DNA from: Bacillota bacterium
GTDB lineage: Bacteria > Bacillota > Clostridia > Lachnospirales > Lachnospiraceae
Assembly: GCA_023410575.1 (NCBI GenBank)
Contig: JAEYPP010000086.1
Location: 1-64,000, forward strand
Direction of reading: 5' to 3'
DNA: 64,000 nt
How positions within the stretch are numbered: the first letter of the stretch is position 1; each line of letters begins with the position of its first letter. The position numbers and the translations under genes are program-made. The notes beneath the pieces were generated by a model. It had not been told where the DNA came from. It was given only the letters and a program-made list of their open reading frames with translations, and did no database searches. Positions 43,855-53,432 of the stretch are shown here, piece after piece.

Positions 43855-44689
43855 ACGATACCTCTGCCATAATTGATTTCATGTAATCCGATGTTAGCAA
43901 CTTGTTTAGAAAATGTTTCGTCTCATTAGGTGCACCATACTTTGGCATATTGCCAAAAATCAAAGAAAGCTCATCCAGTTCTTCCATCGCATGTGTAAAT
44001 TCATCTTTATCGATTTGCTCTAATTTACTATATTCGAGGTCCTGAGGATTTAATCGATGTGTCATAATGGCAAAACCCAATCGCTTTTGACAACTACATT
44101 TCCCAGATTTAGATAACCCACAGTACTCACCCAAGAAGTCTGCCACTTTTTTTCGAATTCGAGACAATCTTTGACGATATGCCTCAGGTGTAATTCCAAA
44201 TAAGTCTGCACATATTTTGGAATCCACTCTAAACATTAAGCTCAGTACATAGATACAACGACTTTCTGGATCAAGACATTGTAGCATCACATTGGTACAG
44301 GCTTGTTTTAACTCGTCTGCCAGTATCCTTTCATCTACATTTTGGAGTAATTCTGGATTGTTTGGTATAAATCCCTCATCAATGTCCTTAGCATAAAATT
44401 CAAAGCTCAAAGGTCTTTGGGCAAACATCGACTTTTTATAGTTAATTAAAAAATTAGTTGCTATACGATACACCCATGTAAAAAAAGCACTTTCCTTTCG
44501 AAAGGAAGATAATTGAGTAATGATCTTGATTATAATTTCCTGCGTCGCATCCTGTGCATCATGAGGACTTCCTACCATACGAAGTGATAGATTATAAATC
44601 ATATCTTCTACGCTTACAATAAGTTGTTCCAGTGCAGCTTTATTTCCTTCCAGTGCTTTATCAATTAATTCAAAAGTCTGATCTTGCAT
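43847..44689 (-). CDS. ECF-type RNA polymerase sigma factor
   Basis: The 280-residue protein has sigma region 2 (residues 15-85, DMIYNLSLRMVGSPHDAQDATQEI and FFTWVYRIATNFLINYKK) and region 4 (about 115-170, ending AYRQRLSRIRKKV). A C-terminal extension of about 100 residues with CGLSKSGKCSCQKR could be a regulatory domain. AGGAGG lies six bases before the ATG. ECF factors direct polymerase to stress or envelope promoters; the target is not known. No membrane anti-sigma gene is adjacent; the zinc-ribbon protein follows with an eight-base overlap. Confidence 0.85.
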   Translation of the reverse strand: MQDQTFELIDKALEGNKAALEQLIVSVEDMIYNLSLRMVGSPHDAQDATQEIIIKIITQLSSFRKESAFFTWVYRIATNFLINYKKSMFAQRPLSFEFYAKDIDEGFIPNNPELLQNVDERILADELKQACTNVMLQCLDPESRCIYVLSLMFRVDSKICADLFGITPEAYRQRLSRIRKKVADFLGEYCGLSKSGKCSCQKRLGFAIMTHRLNPQDLEYSKLEQIDKDEFTHAMEELDELSLIFGNMPKYGAPNETKHFLNKLLTSDYMKSIMAEVSYE

Positions 44690-44850
44690 AAAAATTCCTC
44701 CTTAGATTGTTTTTCAATATATTAGACAATACAACATTGGTAGTTGTGACAATTAGTAATATAAAATTTACTGATGTTCTCCTATGATTTATTGTCATTT
44801 TACATTTTATTACACTCTTAGTCAATTTTTTCACCAAAAGGATTAAGAAA

Positions 44851-44884
44851 AAAAGGATTCGAGGACAGCAATCCTCAAACCCTT
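44851..44884 (-). terminator. terminator after tRNA-Glu copy 2
   Basis: GGGTTTGAGGA pairs with TCCTCGAATCC and is followed by seven T residues on the minus strand, 25 bases after the tRNA. Confidence 0.85.
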
Positions 44885-44906
44885 GTATATTCATCATATT
44901 CATGAA

Positions 44907-44978
44907 CAGCTCGTAGGGGAATCGAACCCCTGTTTTCGCCGTGAGAGGGCGACGTCTTAACCGCTTGACCAACGAGCC
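44907..44978 (-). tRNA. tRNA-Glu (anticodon CUC), copy 2
   Basis: This gene is base-for-base identical to copy 1 over 72 bases: same acceptor stem, CTCTCAC anticodon loop and T arm, no encoded CCA. Its downstream hairpin also resembles that of copy 1, showing that the duplicated unit is tRNA plus terminator. Confidence 0.95.
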
Positions 44979-45086
44979 TTATTTGGTACTTCCCTATGAT
45001 ACTATATAACATTAAAAAAGGGAAGTACTTTTTTTAGATACCGTACTTGTAATTTTTACCATGTATGATGTAGTGGTAGTTTCTTA

Positions 45087-45743
45087 TCAATAAAACTCTC
45101 TATATATGCCACCATGATGACTACCTACAGTCGCTAACGTTGCAATTAAAACAACGATTACTATAAATAGTCCTATCGACATAAGGATTAAATAAGACCT
45201 AGCGAAATTTTTTAAATTATGATTTTTAGTTTCACCAAAACTATAGATAAGCATGAGAATAAATCCTGCAATTGGTAATCCAAATAAAAACATATATCCA
45301 ATATATCCCCATGTACTGATTGGCATGTATTCCTCAGGAATATTATTCACAATACTTATGTCTTGATTTTGGTAATTATACTGATACTGATTCGAATATG
45401 CATTAGAGTATTGATAACCGCTAGAATTCTGATAACTATTCTGATTTTGATATGTATTTTGATTTTGATATGTATTTTGAGTCTGATATGTATTTTGATT
45501 CTGATATCCAGTCAAATTCGTATTTTCTAGCTGTTGACTAGATTTGGCAGAGTTCGAATTTGTATCCTGCTTACTTGCATTCTTCTCAATACTGACCGTT
45601 TTTTGTTCTTCAACTGGTTGTTCCCCATTAATTTGACTTGTTGCAACTACTTCCTTATTCGGATTTTTTTTCATAGGCTCACTACAATTGACACAAAAAT
45701 TATTTTGGTCTTGATTATATGTACCACATTTTCTACAATACAT
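45087..45743 (-). CDS. zinc-ribbon membrane protein with Tyr-Gln-Asn repeats
   Basis: The ATG at 45741-45743 with AGGAG upstream gives 218 residues. The N-terminus is a zinc ribbon (MYCRKCGTYNQDQNNFCVNC), followed by a polar region, then a low-complexity block of five to six YQNQNT-like repeats (about 88-135), then two membrane segments (about 150-175 and 190-212). The layout fits small membrane regulators with a cytoplasmic ribbon, often near transport or stress genes. No function can be given. Repeat copy number may vary between strains. Confidence 0.7.
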   Translation of the reverse strand: MYCRKCGTYNQDQNNFCVNCSEPMKKNPNKEVVATSQINGEQPVEEQKTVSIEKNASKQDTNSNSAKSSQQLENTNLTGYQNQNTYQTQNTYQNQNTYQNQNSYQNSSGYQYSNAYSNQYQYNYQNQDISIVNNIPEEYMPISTWGYIGYMFLFGLPIAGFILMLIYSFGETKNHNLKNFARSYLILMSIGLFIVIVVLIATLATVGSHHGGIYREFY

Positions 45744-45903
45744 AACTTCTCCTCTCAATATTAATATCAAATTGTACTTTTATAACATAATTATAGTATA
45801 GATGATATAGAATGTCACTGAATAATTTATATAATCTAGTTATATCAATATTTTTTCATCATGATTAAAAGTATTCATAGCAACTCTTTCTAGGGGACGT
45901 GCA

Positions 45904-45924
45904 CGGCAAAAATTGCCGTGCTAA
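45904..45924. repeat. short inverted repeat before the polC 3' end
   Basis: GCACGGCAA and TTGCCGTGC flank a three-base loop about 45 bases beyond polC. It lacks a clear T tract on either strand and may be a weak terminator. Confidence 0.35.
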
Positions 45925-45969
45925 AAAACAACATATCGCCCAGATATTTCAAATATTAATAACCTCTTC

Positions 45970-48900
45970 TTATACTAAGAAATCCATTAAAGAAATCTGA
46001 TTCGTCATCGGTAAATCTCCCATCAACCCTAAATCAGCCATTAATTCAACAACCGTTCCACTGACTTTACAACGAGTCTTAAAATCATCTCTTGATAAGA
46101 ATTTACCATCCTTTACAGCTTCTACGACCTGATCTGCTGCTTTATCACCAAGACCATCGATCGTTGAAAGCGATGGCATTAGTTTATCGCCGATAATCTG
46201 AAAATGATGTGCTTTTGCAGTATAGATATCGATTGGGACAAAATTAAAGCCACGGGCATACATCTCCTGTACAACCTTCATATCTTTATAAATGTCCTCT
46301 TCCTTCTTCGTTAACTTTTGAGCATTGTCATTGGAAGCCATTCGACGCTTATATTCACTCATATGATATTCGAGTCGCTCTTTTCCAAGACACATTAACT
46401 CATAATTGAAGGCAGAGGCACGGATACTAAAGTAGGCGGCATAATAAGCTAATGGATAGTATACTTTAAAGTATGCAATTCGAAATGCCATCATAACATA
46501 GGCAACTGCATGAGCCTTTGGGAACATATACTTAATACGTTTACAAGACCAGATGTACCAGTCAGGTACGTCATTTGCAAGCATCTCATCTTCCATCTCT
46601 TGCGAGAGACCTTTTCCTTTACGGACACTTTCCATAATCTTAAATGCATGTCCATTTTCAACACCTTTTTGAATTAAATAGGTCATAATATCATCTCGAG
46701 TACAGATTGCTGTCGAAAGGGTGCATTTCCCCTCAGCTATCAACGTTTGTGTATTATTTAGCCATACATCAGTACCATGAGAGAGACCAGAAATACGAAC
46801 CATGTCGGAAAAACTTTTCGGCTTTGTATCACGAAGCATCTGCATAACGAAGTCCGTACCAAGCTCAGGTAATCCAAGACTACCAAGGTCACAACCACCG
46901 ATATCAGCTGGAGTAATGCCTAATGCTTGCGTCGATTCAAACAAGGAGATCACCTTCTTATCATCCATTGGAATCCCCTTGGCGTCTACTCCCGTCAAAT
47001 CTTCAAGCATACGAATCATCGTTGGATCATCGTGTCCTAGGATATCAAGTTTAAGTAAGTTATGATCGATGGAGTGGTAGTCAAAATGAGTTGTTACCGT
47101 TTTTGTCGTCATATCGTTCGCCGGATGTTGAACTGGTGTAAAGGAATAGATTTCCTGACCGAGTGGTAATACAATTATTCCGCCCGGATGCTGTCCTGTT
47201 GTACGGCGTACGCCAACACAGCCATTTGCCAAGCGGTTTACTTCCGCACTCCGCTTATGCTCGTCATGTTCTTCATAATATTTTAAAACATATCCAAATG
47301 CTGTTTTATCCGCCAACGTACCAATGGTACCAGCGCGATAAGTCTGCCCTGCACCGAATATTACTTCGGTGTATTCATGTGCCTTACTCTGATACTCTCC
47401 CGAGAAATTAAGATCGATATCTGGCTCTTTATCACCATTAAATCCAAGGAATGTTTCGAATGGAATATTGTGACCATCCTTCATTAACTTCTTTCCACAA
47501 ACGGGACAATCTTTATCTGGCATATCACAGCCAGAACTTGCAATGTATGCCTTTACTTCGTCCGATTCGAAATCAGAGTAATGACAATGAGCACAATAAT
47601 AATGAGCTGGTAGTGGATTTACTTCTGTAATACCAGACATCGTCGCTGCAAATGAGGAACCTACCGAACCTCGAGATCCAACCAGATATCCATCCTCATT
47701 TGATTTCCACACAAGCTTTTGCGCAATAATATACATTACGGCAAAACCATTGCTAATAATTGATTTCAACTCATGTTCTAATCGGTCGGATACGATCTTA
47801 GGTAAATGCTCTCCATACATCGAATGTGCCTTTTCATAACAAATCGTTCGCAGTGTATTATCGGAATTTTCAATGACTGGCGCACATTTATCTGGACGAA
47901 CTGGAGAAATCTTTTCAATCATATCACAAATTTTATTCGTGTTTGTAACAACAACTTCCATTGCTTTTTCTTTTCCAAGATACTTAAACTCTTCTAACAT
48001 CTCTTCTGTCGTTCGAAGATAAAGTGGTGGTTGTGAATCCGCATCCGAGAATCCTTTTGCTGACATAATAATTCTTCGATAAATCTCATCCTCAGGATTT
48101 AAAAAATGCACATCACACGTTGCAACAACTAATTTATTATATTCTTCACCAAGTGCACATATTTTTTTATTAATATCGATTAAATCTTCCTCCGACTCAA
48201 TATCATATCGATCACTTTCAATCATAAACTGATTGTTACCAAGAGGTTGAATCTCGTAATAATCGTAAAAGTTTGCAAGTCGTGCGATTTCAGAAGGACC
48301 TTCATGACGTAAAAACGCCTGATAAAGTTCACCTGCTTCACAAGCAGAGCCTACCAAGAGACCTTCTCGATATTTCATTAGTACCGACTTAGGGATACGA
48401 GGTCTTCTTGCAAAGTAGTCGATATGAGAATAGCTTACCATTCGATATAAATTTACACGTCCGATATCATTCTTACAAAGTAAAATGCAATGATAGGTTG
48501 GCATCTTTTTAATTGCTTCTGGTGTTGCCTTCTCTTCTTCATTAATTTTCGCTAACGTTTCTATTCCATTTTCTTTTAGCATCTGCATGAACTTCAGATA
48601 GATTTGTGCGGTACATTCTGCATCGTCTACCGCACGGTGGTGATTTTCAAGTGAGATATTCAATGCTTTCGCAACTGTATCTAACTTAAAGTTGTGTAAC
48701 TCAGACATTAACGAACGAGCTAGGCCAACTGTATCAACGGAAGTAATATCAATCGTTAGTCCTAACTGCTCTGATTTTTTTGAGATAAATCCAACATCAA
48801 ATGCTGCGTTATGTGCAACTAGATAACAGTCTTTACAAAACTCGATAAATTGAGGTAATATCTCTTCAATCGTCGGTGCTTCCATAACCATCTCATCAGT

Positions 48901-50466
48901 AATGGAAGTCAACTTTGTGATATGAAATGGAATTGGCACCTCTGGATTCACAAATTCTGAAAACCGGTCTACAATCTCACCATTTTGAATTTTGACTGCA
49001 CCGATTTCGATGATCTTATTCGTAACCGAACTAAAGCCAGTAGTCTCTAAGTCAAATACAACACAAGAGTCTGAAACCATCTGACCTCTCTCATTCTGAA
49101 CTGTATTTTTCATATCATCTACTAAATATGCTTCCATGCCGTAGATAATCTTAAATGCTTTTGCACGCGCCATCTTTTCTTCATCGTTAGCATAATCCTT
49201 CGGATTTAATGCATGATTTGCTTCTGGGAAGGATTGTACTACACCATGATCGGTAATTGCAATCGCTGGATGTCCCCACTCGAATGCAGTTTTAATCAAT
49301 GTCTTTGCATCGATTACTGCATCCATATCGCTCATTACGGTATGTGCATGTAATTCGACACGCTTCAATTCTGATGTTTCTACTCTCTTTGTTAAAAAAC
49401 TTGGAATCTTTTTCACACCAACAACCGAAGATATTGTAATTTCACGATCGAACTTATCGTAAAGGGCCATACCTTTTAATTTAACAAAGTTACCTGCCTT
49501 TAATGCTTTCTTTACATCGTCAATTTGCTCTTTCTTTACAAATAACTTAATTGCTATCGTATCAGAAAAGTCAGTTACTGTAAAACTGACCAAGAATTTA
49601 TCATTACGAATTTCACGATCCTCGTAACTTTCAATCCGTCCTCGAATCACTACCTCACCGATTTCATCTTGTATCTCACTAATTGGGATGGATTCTCCAT
49701 CGAATGGTCTACCATATACAATATCAGGATCATCTGGTAACTTTTTAGAAGCCGTGTACTTCTTCTCAAAGGAAGTTTTCTTATCTTCCTTCTTATCTTC
49801 CTTCTTTTCTTCCTTAATAACTGGTTTTTTCTCATTCTCTATATTACTTATCGTATCTTCCGGTGACATTATTTCCTTCGGAGGCTCTACTTCGTTTAAA
49901 TGACGCATTTTCATCTTCTCACTGTAACGTATTGGCTCCTCACGATCTTCCTCGTCTTCATTGGTAAGTTCTCGCTCATAAAAATTAAATTCTACTTTCA
50001 AATCAAAGCCATAGCGCTCTCGAAAGATAGACTCAAGAAATCTTTGAATTTCTTTTCCTTTTGTATGATTTAAGAAAGTATTCTCAATACGAAGCACCAT
50101 GGAATGGCCAGAAAACGTAAGATTAGCTGATCGCAAAATATTATAGTTCATAATACTTTCTTCCATCAATTCTTCGTAGATACTTTCTTGATGCATTTCC
50201 CAAAGGTTCTCTTCGGTATACTGAGCGGAAAGATCGTAACGTTCTACAATTACAACCTGATTCTTTCCAGAATTAAATAGTTGCTTTTGTAGTTGAAATT
50301 CCATGCTCTTTATCTGTTTTCTTGTTAACAAATGTGTACTCTCAATGTATACAAGTGTTTGACCAGTTTTTTTCGAGATTGTAACTTTAATAACTTTAAT
50401 ATCTCGAAAGATTTCATTTAATTCATCTACGACTGAAAGTGTATCGAACACTTCAAAAAACAACAT
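45970..50466 (-). CDS. polC: DNA polymerase III PolC-type alpha subunit
   Basis: GAGGAGGAAAT before the ATG at 50464-50466 gives 1498 residues. The order is an N-terminal region, an OB domain (about 250-350), a PHP domain split by the DEDD 3'-5' exonuclease (SCVVFDLETTGFSS, near residue 465), then the polymerase palm with PDIDLNFSGEYQ, a zinc site (CPVCGKK) and the C-terminal region. PolC is the leading-strand replicase of low-GC Gram-positives and carries its own proofreading. ispG lies 55 bases upstream on the same strand. Confidence 0.98.
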   Translation of the reverse strand: MLFFEVFDTLSVVDELNEIFRDIKVIKVTISKKTGQTLVYIESTHLLTRKQIKSMEFQLQKQLFNSGKNQVVIVERYDLSAQYTEENLWEMHQESIYEELMEESIMNYNILRSANLTFSGHSMVLRIENTFLNHTKGKEIQRFLESIFRERYGFDLKVEFNFYERELTNEDEEDREEPIRYSEKMKMRHLNEVEPPKEIMSPEDTISNIENEKKPVIKEEKKEDKKEDKKTSFEKKYTASKKLPDDPDIVYGRPFDGESIPISEIQDEIGEVVIRGRIESYEDREIRNDKFLVSFTVTDFSDTIAIKLFVKKEQIDDVKKALKAGNFVKLKGMALYDKFDREITISSVVGVKKIPSFLTKRVETSELKRVELHAHTVMSDMDAVIDAKTLIKTAFEWGHPAIAITDHGVVQSFPEANHALNPKDYANDEEKMARAKAFKIIYGMEAYLVDDMKNTVQNERGQMVSDSCVVFDLETTGFSSVTNKIIEIGAVKIQNGEIVDRFSEFVNPEVPIPFHITKLTSITDEMVMEAPTIEEILPQFIEFCKDCYLVAHNAAFDVGFISKKSEQLGLTIDITSVDTVGLARSLMSELHNFKLDTVAKALNISLENHHRAVDDAECTAQIYLKFMQMLKENGIETLAKINEEEKATPEAIKKMPTYHCILLCKNDIGRVNLYRMVSYSHIDYFARRPRIPKSVLMKYREGLLVGSACEAGELYQAFLRHEGPSEIARLANFYDYYEIQPLGNNQFMIESDRYDIESEEDLIDINKKICALGEEYNKLVVATCDVHFLNPEDEIYRRIIMSAKGFSDADSQPPLYLRTTEEMLEEFKYLGKEKAMEVVVTNTNKICDMIEKISPVRPDKCAPVIENSDNTLRTICYEKAHSMYGEHLPKIVSDRLEHELKSIISNGFAVMYIIAQKLVWKSNEDGYLVGSRGSVGSSFAATMSGITEVNPLPAHYYCAHCHYSDFESDEVKAYIASSGCDMPDKDCPVCGKKLMKDGHNIPFETFLGFNGDKEPDIDLNFSGEYQSKAHEYTEVIFGAGQTYRAGTIGTLADKTAFGYVLKYYEEHDEHKRSAEVNRLANGCVGVRRTTGQHPGGIIVLPLGQEIYSFTPVQHPANDMTTKTVTTHFDYHSIDHNLLKLDILGHDDPTMIRMLEDLTGVDAKGIPMDDKKVISLFESTQALGITPADIGGCDLGSLGLPELGTDFVMQMLRDTKPKSFSDMVRISGLSHGTDVWLNNTQTLIAEGKCTLSTAICTRDDIMTYLIQKGVENGHAFKIMESVRKGKGLSQEMEDEMLANDVPDWYIWSCKRIKYMFPKAHAVAYVMMAFRIAYFKVYYPLAYYAAYFSIRASAFNYELMCLGKERLEYHMSEYKRRMASNDNAQKLTKKEEDIYKDMKVVQEMYARGFNFVPIDIYTAKAHHFQIIGDKLMPSLSTIDGLGDKAADQVVEAVKDGKFLSRDDFKTRCKVSGTVVELMADLGLMGDLPMTNQISLMDFLV

Positions 50467-50521
50467 ATTTCCTCCTCCAACTATCACAATAGAATGTGAT
50501 ACGGTACCCTAGTAGTTGATT

Positions 50522-51574
50522 CTATTGAAAGCTATCTAGCTCTTTTTTTAATTCTTCCAGTAACATTTCTTCTGGGACGGTTCGAATAACCTCACCTTTT
50601 TTAATGATACATCCAACTCCTTTTCCACCAGCAACACCCAAATCAGCTTCCTTCGCTTCACCAGGTCCATTCACTGCACAACCCATAACAGCAACTTTAA
50701 TATCTAAATCATAGGATTCAACAATTTTTTCTACTTCTTTTGCAAGCCCAATCAAATCAATCTGGGTTCTTCCACAAGTAGGACATGAAACAACCTCGAT
50801 TCCTCCTTTACGAAGACCTAATGTCTTTAAGATCAGTTTTGCAGAACGAATCTCTTCAATTGGTTGATCTGTTAAAGATACACGGATGGTATCACCAATT
50901 CCCTGATTTAATATCAAACCTAATCCAATGGAAGACTTAATATTACCAGCAATAATAGAACCAGATTCTGTAATACCAACATGAAGTGGATAATTGGTTT
51001 GCTTTGCAATCAGCTCATGAGCTTTTACACTCATCATAACATCTGACGATTTTATACTAATCACAAGATTATCGTACCCTAGATTTTCTATCATACGAAC
51101 CTTGTTTAATGCACTTTCAACGAGGCCTTCTGCTGTTACATGCCCATACTTTTCTACAAGATGCTTTTCAAGAGAACCTGAATTTACGCCAACACGGATT
51201 GGAATGTTTCTTTCTTTGGCAACATCCACGACTGCCTTTAATCGTTCATCATCCCCGATATTGCCAGGGTTAATACGAATCTTATCGGCACCACTCTCCA
51301 TTGCTGCGATCGCCAAACGGTAATCGAAATGAATATCAGCAACCAATGGAATGTGAATCTGCTTCTTGATTTGTCTCAATGCCGCTGCCGCTTCCATCGT
51401 TGGGACTGCACAACGAATAATATCGCAACCTGCCTCTTCAAGCTCAAGTATCTGTGCAACCGTTGCTTCAACATTCTCAGTCTTCGTATTTGTCATCGAT
51501 TGTATGAGAATTGGATTCCCACCACCGATTTCTCTATTTCCAATTGTTATTACCTTCGTTTTACTCCGATACAT
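50522..51574 (-). CDS. ispG: 4-hydroxy-3-methylbut-2-enyl diphosphate synthase
   Basis: The ATG at 51572-51574 with GGAAG upstream gives 350 residues of IspG (GcpE), the iron-sulphur enzyme making HMBPP in the MEP isoprenoid pathway. The TIM barrel (IQSMTNTKTENVEAT) and cluster-binding motif CPTCGRTQIDL plus VMGCAVNGPGE are intact. In related genomes it follows rseP directly; here about 550 bases of palindromic DNA separate them, so ispG-polC may have its own promoter. Confidence 0.98.
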   Translation of the reverse strand: MYRSKTKVITIGNREIGGGNPILIQSMTNTKTENVEATVAQILELEEAGCDIIRCAVPTMEAAAALRQIKKQIHIPLVADIHFDYRLAIAAMESGADKIRINPGNIGDDERLKAVVDVAKERNIPIRVGVNSGSLEKHLVEKYGHVTAEGLVESALNKVRMIENLGYDNLVISIKSSDVMMSVKAHELIAKQTNYPLHVGITESGSIIAGNIKSSIGLGLILNQGIGDTIRVSLTDQPIEEIRSAKLILKTLGLRKGGIEVVSCPTCGRTQIDLIGLAKEVEKIVESYDLDIKVAVMGCAVNGPGEAKEADLGVAGGKGVGCIIKKGEVIRTVPEEMLLEELKKELDSFQ

Positions 51575-51756
51575 AATAAACTTCCTTTCTATACACAAAG
51601 ATAAATCTATTTGTTATTATAGCCCAATTATTTATTTTTTTCTACTAGAAACTATAAACAACAAGAAGTTAAAAACCCGAAGAAACACAATAGTGCTACA
51701 CCCAGTAATGGAGCATGATTGATAGTAATCATACCCCAGAACTGAACTGACCCCAA

Positions 51757-51797
51757 AAAGAGGCCCCCATTAATTACTTAATGGCAGACCTCTTATA
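51757..51797 (-). terminator. terminator in the ispG / rseP gap
   Basis: On the minus strand AGAGG and CCATTAA pair with TTAATGG and CCTCT, followed by TTTTT. It would end transcription from rseP before ispG. The gap 51575-52123 holds this, the nested palindrome at 51857-52126 and no gene. Confidence 0.6.
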
Positions 51798-51856
51798 TGT
51801 ACATTATTAAACTCCACAATATCCTTATTTTTCTGATTTGAAACATACCTATTTTA

Positions 51857-52126
51857 AAGATTCAGGTGGCACAGTACGTTTCTAGAGTTTCATTCGTTAT
51901 TTTGCACATAAATAAACTTGCTTAAAATGTGATAACAAACATAATTCAGAAGCATACTGTTATGAAGTCGTCGGTACTTTGGGCCTGTATTATAGGCCCT
52001 TACGTACCGTTACGAACTTCATTCAAGCGAAAGCGTGTTGCGGATGAATATGTTTGTTATCACATGCTCATAACATTTCTTTGTGCAAAATAATGAACTT
52101 AAGGACATTTGGCACCTGATTCTTTA
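51857..52126. repeat. nested palindrome between rseP and ispG
   Basis: Arms AAAGATTCAGGTG / CACCTGATTCTTT enclose ATTTTGCACA / TGTGCAAAAT, then TGTGATAACAAACAT / ATGTTTGTTATCACA, then GGTAC / GTACC with an inner GGGCCT / AGGCCC hairpin. Its architecture resembles the palindromes at 3632 and 7388, but the core differs, so it is a separate family. The right end overlaps the rseP stop codon. It could be a non-coding insertion that now serves as terminator. Confidence 0.65.
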
Positions 52127-53407
52127 AAAGAATATATTTTTAAGATCATTAAAGAATATAAATACCATTAAAATCATTAATAGAATAAATCCAATGCCAT
52201 GAACATAACCTTCCTTTTCACGACTGATTGGCTTACCACGGACTGCTTCAATGATCAAAAAGACGAGACGCCCACCATCGAGTGCTGGAATTGGAAGTAG
52301 GTTCATTACACCAAGGTTAGCACTTAATAGAATTGCCCACCCAAGTAATGTAAGAATAACATTTTTCATTCCTATTTCATCTTTTTCATCTACGACAGAG
52401 CCAAGTTCGTCTACAATACGTACAGGTCCACCAAGTTCATCCGTACCTACCTGGCCAGTAAATAACTTACCAAGACTTCGTACAGTTGCTTCAATCCAAT
52501 AACGTACATTACTAAAACTATAACGAATTGTACTTAAGAAGTCTGTTTTCTCATATCCGACATTGTACCCGAAATCAAGGTCGTAAAGTTCTGTCATTCT
52601 TGGAGTTAGCTTTGCAGTCTTGATATTATCCTTATGTTTGTATTCAATTTCAATTTCTTCCCCTTGTAATGGGTAATCCTCTAAGTATTCTGATAATGTA
52701 TAATCTGCGGTAAGTGCGACTCCATTTATTTTTGTAATCGTATCACCTGCTTCTACACCAGCATCTGCCATGGCAGAATTCGGCGTAACAGTATTTACTT
52801 CAGAACTACCTGGATAATAATGAAAACCAAGCATATACTTTTTCACATAGGATGGAGTATAGGTGGTAGTCATCGATTCACCGTCTCTTGTGAACTTAAT
52901 CGTAAATGGCTCCGTAGAGATACCTATCATATCTGTATACAAAACAATATCTCGTGAAAACTTGACACTCTTACCATCAATCTCTGTAATAATATCTCCA
53001 ACCTGTAATCCAGCTGCTTTCGCATTACTTCCTTCTGGCACAACCATAATTTCTGCTCGATCATAACCTGCAATTCCAACAACAATTAAAGAAAGTAAAA
53101 AGGCTAAGACAAAATTGAAAAAAGGTCCAGCAAAAATAGTTGAAATTCTCGCCCAAACATTTTTATTATTAAATGCTCCTTCATCTAAGCTTTCCGGATC
53201 ATCTTCTCCCATCGCACAGGAACCACCGATTGGAAATAGCTTTAATGAATATCTTGTTCCACGCTTCACAAAGCTAAATAATCTCGGTCCCATTCCGATT
53301 GAAAACTCAGATACTGTAATTCCATTCTTCTTCGCCAATAAGAAATGACCAAGCTCGTGGATCATTACAATTAGACCGAATATTAATAATGCTATTACAA
53401 TCTTCAT
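52124..53407 (-). CDS. rseP: site-2 protease RseP-type
   Basis: The 427-residue membrane zinc protease has HELGH near residue 18, two PDZ-like domains (about 120-190 and 205-270, NAKAAGLQVGDIITEIDG and AMADAGVEAGDTITKING) and the catalytic NLLPIPALDGGRL near the end. It cuts membrane proteins such as anti-sigma factors within the bilayer. It lies just downstream of dxr, a conserved order. The gene's last bases form part of the palindromic stretch. Confidence 0.95.
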   Translation of the reverse strand: MKIVIALLIFGLIVMIHELGHFLLAKKNGITVSEFSIGMGPRLFSFVKRGTRYSLKLFPIGGSCAMGEDDPESLDEGAFNNKNVWARISTIFAGPFFNFVLAFLLSLIVVGIAGYDRAEIMVVPEGSNAKAAGLQVGDIITEIDGKSVKFSRDIVLYTDMIGISTEPFTIKFTRDGESMTTTYTPSYVKKYMLGFHYYPGSSEVNTVTPNSAMADAGVEAGDTITKINGVALTADYTLSEYLEDYPLQGEEIEIEYKHKDNIKTAKLTPRMTELYDLDFGYNVGYEKTDFLSTIRYSFSNVRYWIEATVRSLGKLFTGQVGTDELGGPVRIVDELGSVVDEKDEIGMKNVILTLLGWAILLSANLGVMNLLPIPALDGGRLVFLIIEAVRGKPISREKEGYVHGIGFILLMILMVFIFFNDLKNIFF

Positions 53408-53432
53408 ATCAAATTAGTTCCTTTCTCGAATC

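Noticed and set aside
51743..51760. TGAACTGACCCCAAAAAG, resembling an IS3/IS150-type terminal repeat
   Set aside because: Only 18 bases, no partner end, no transposase remnant, and it overlaps the terminator of the gap.
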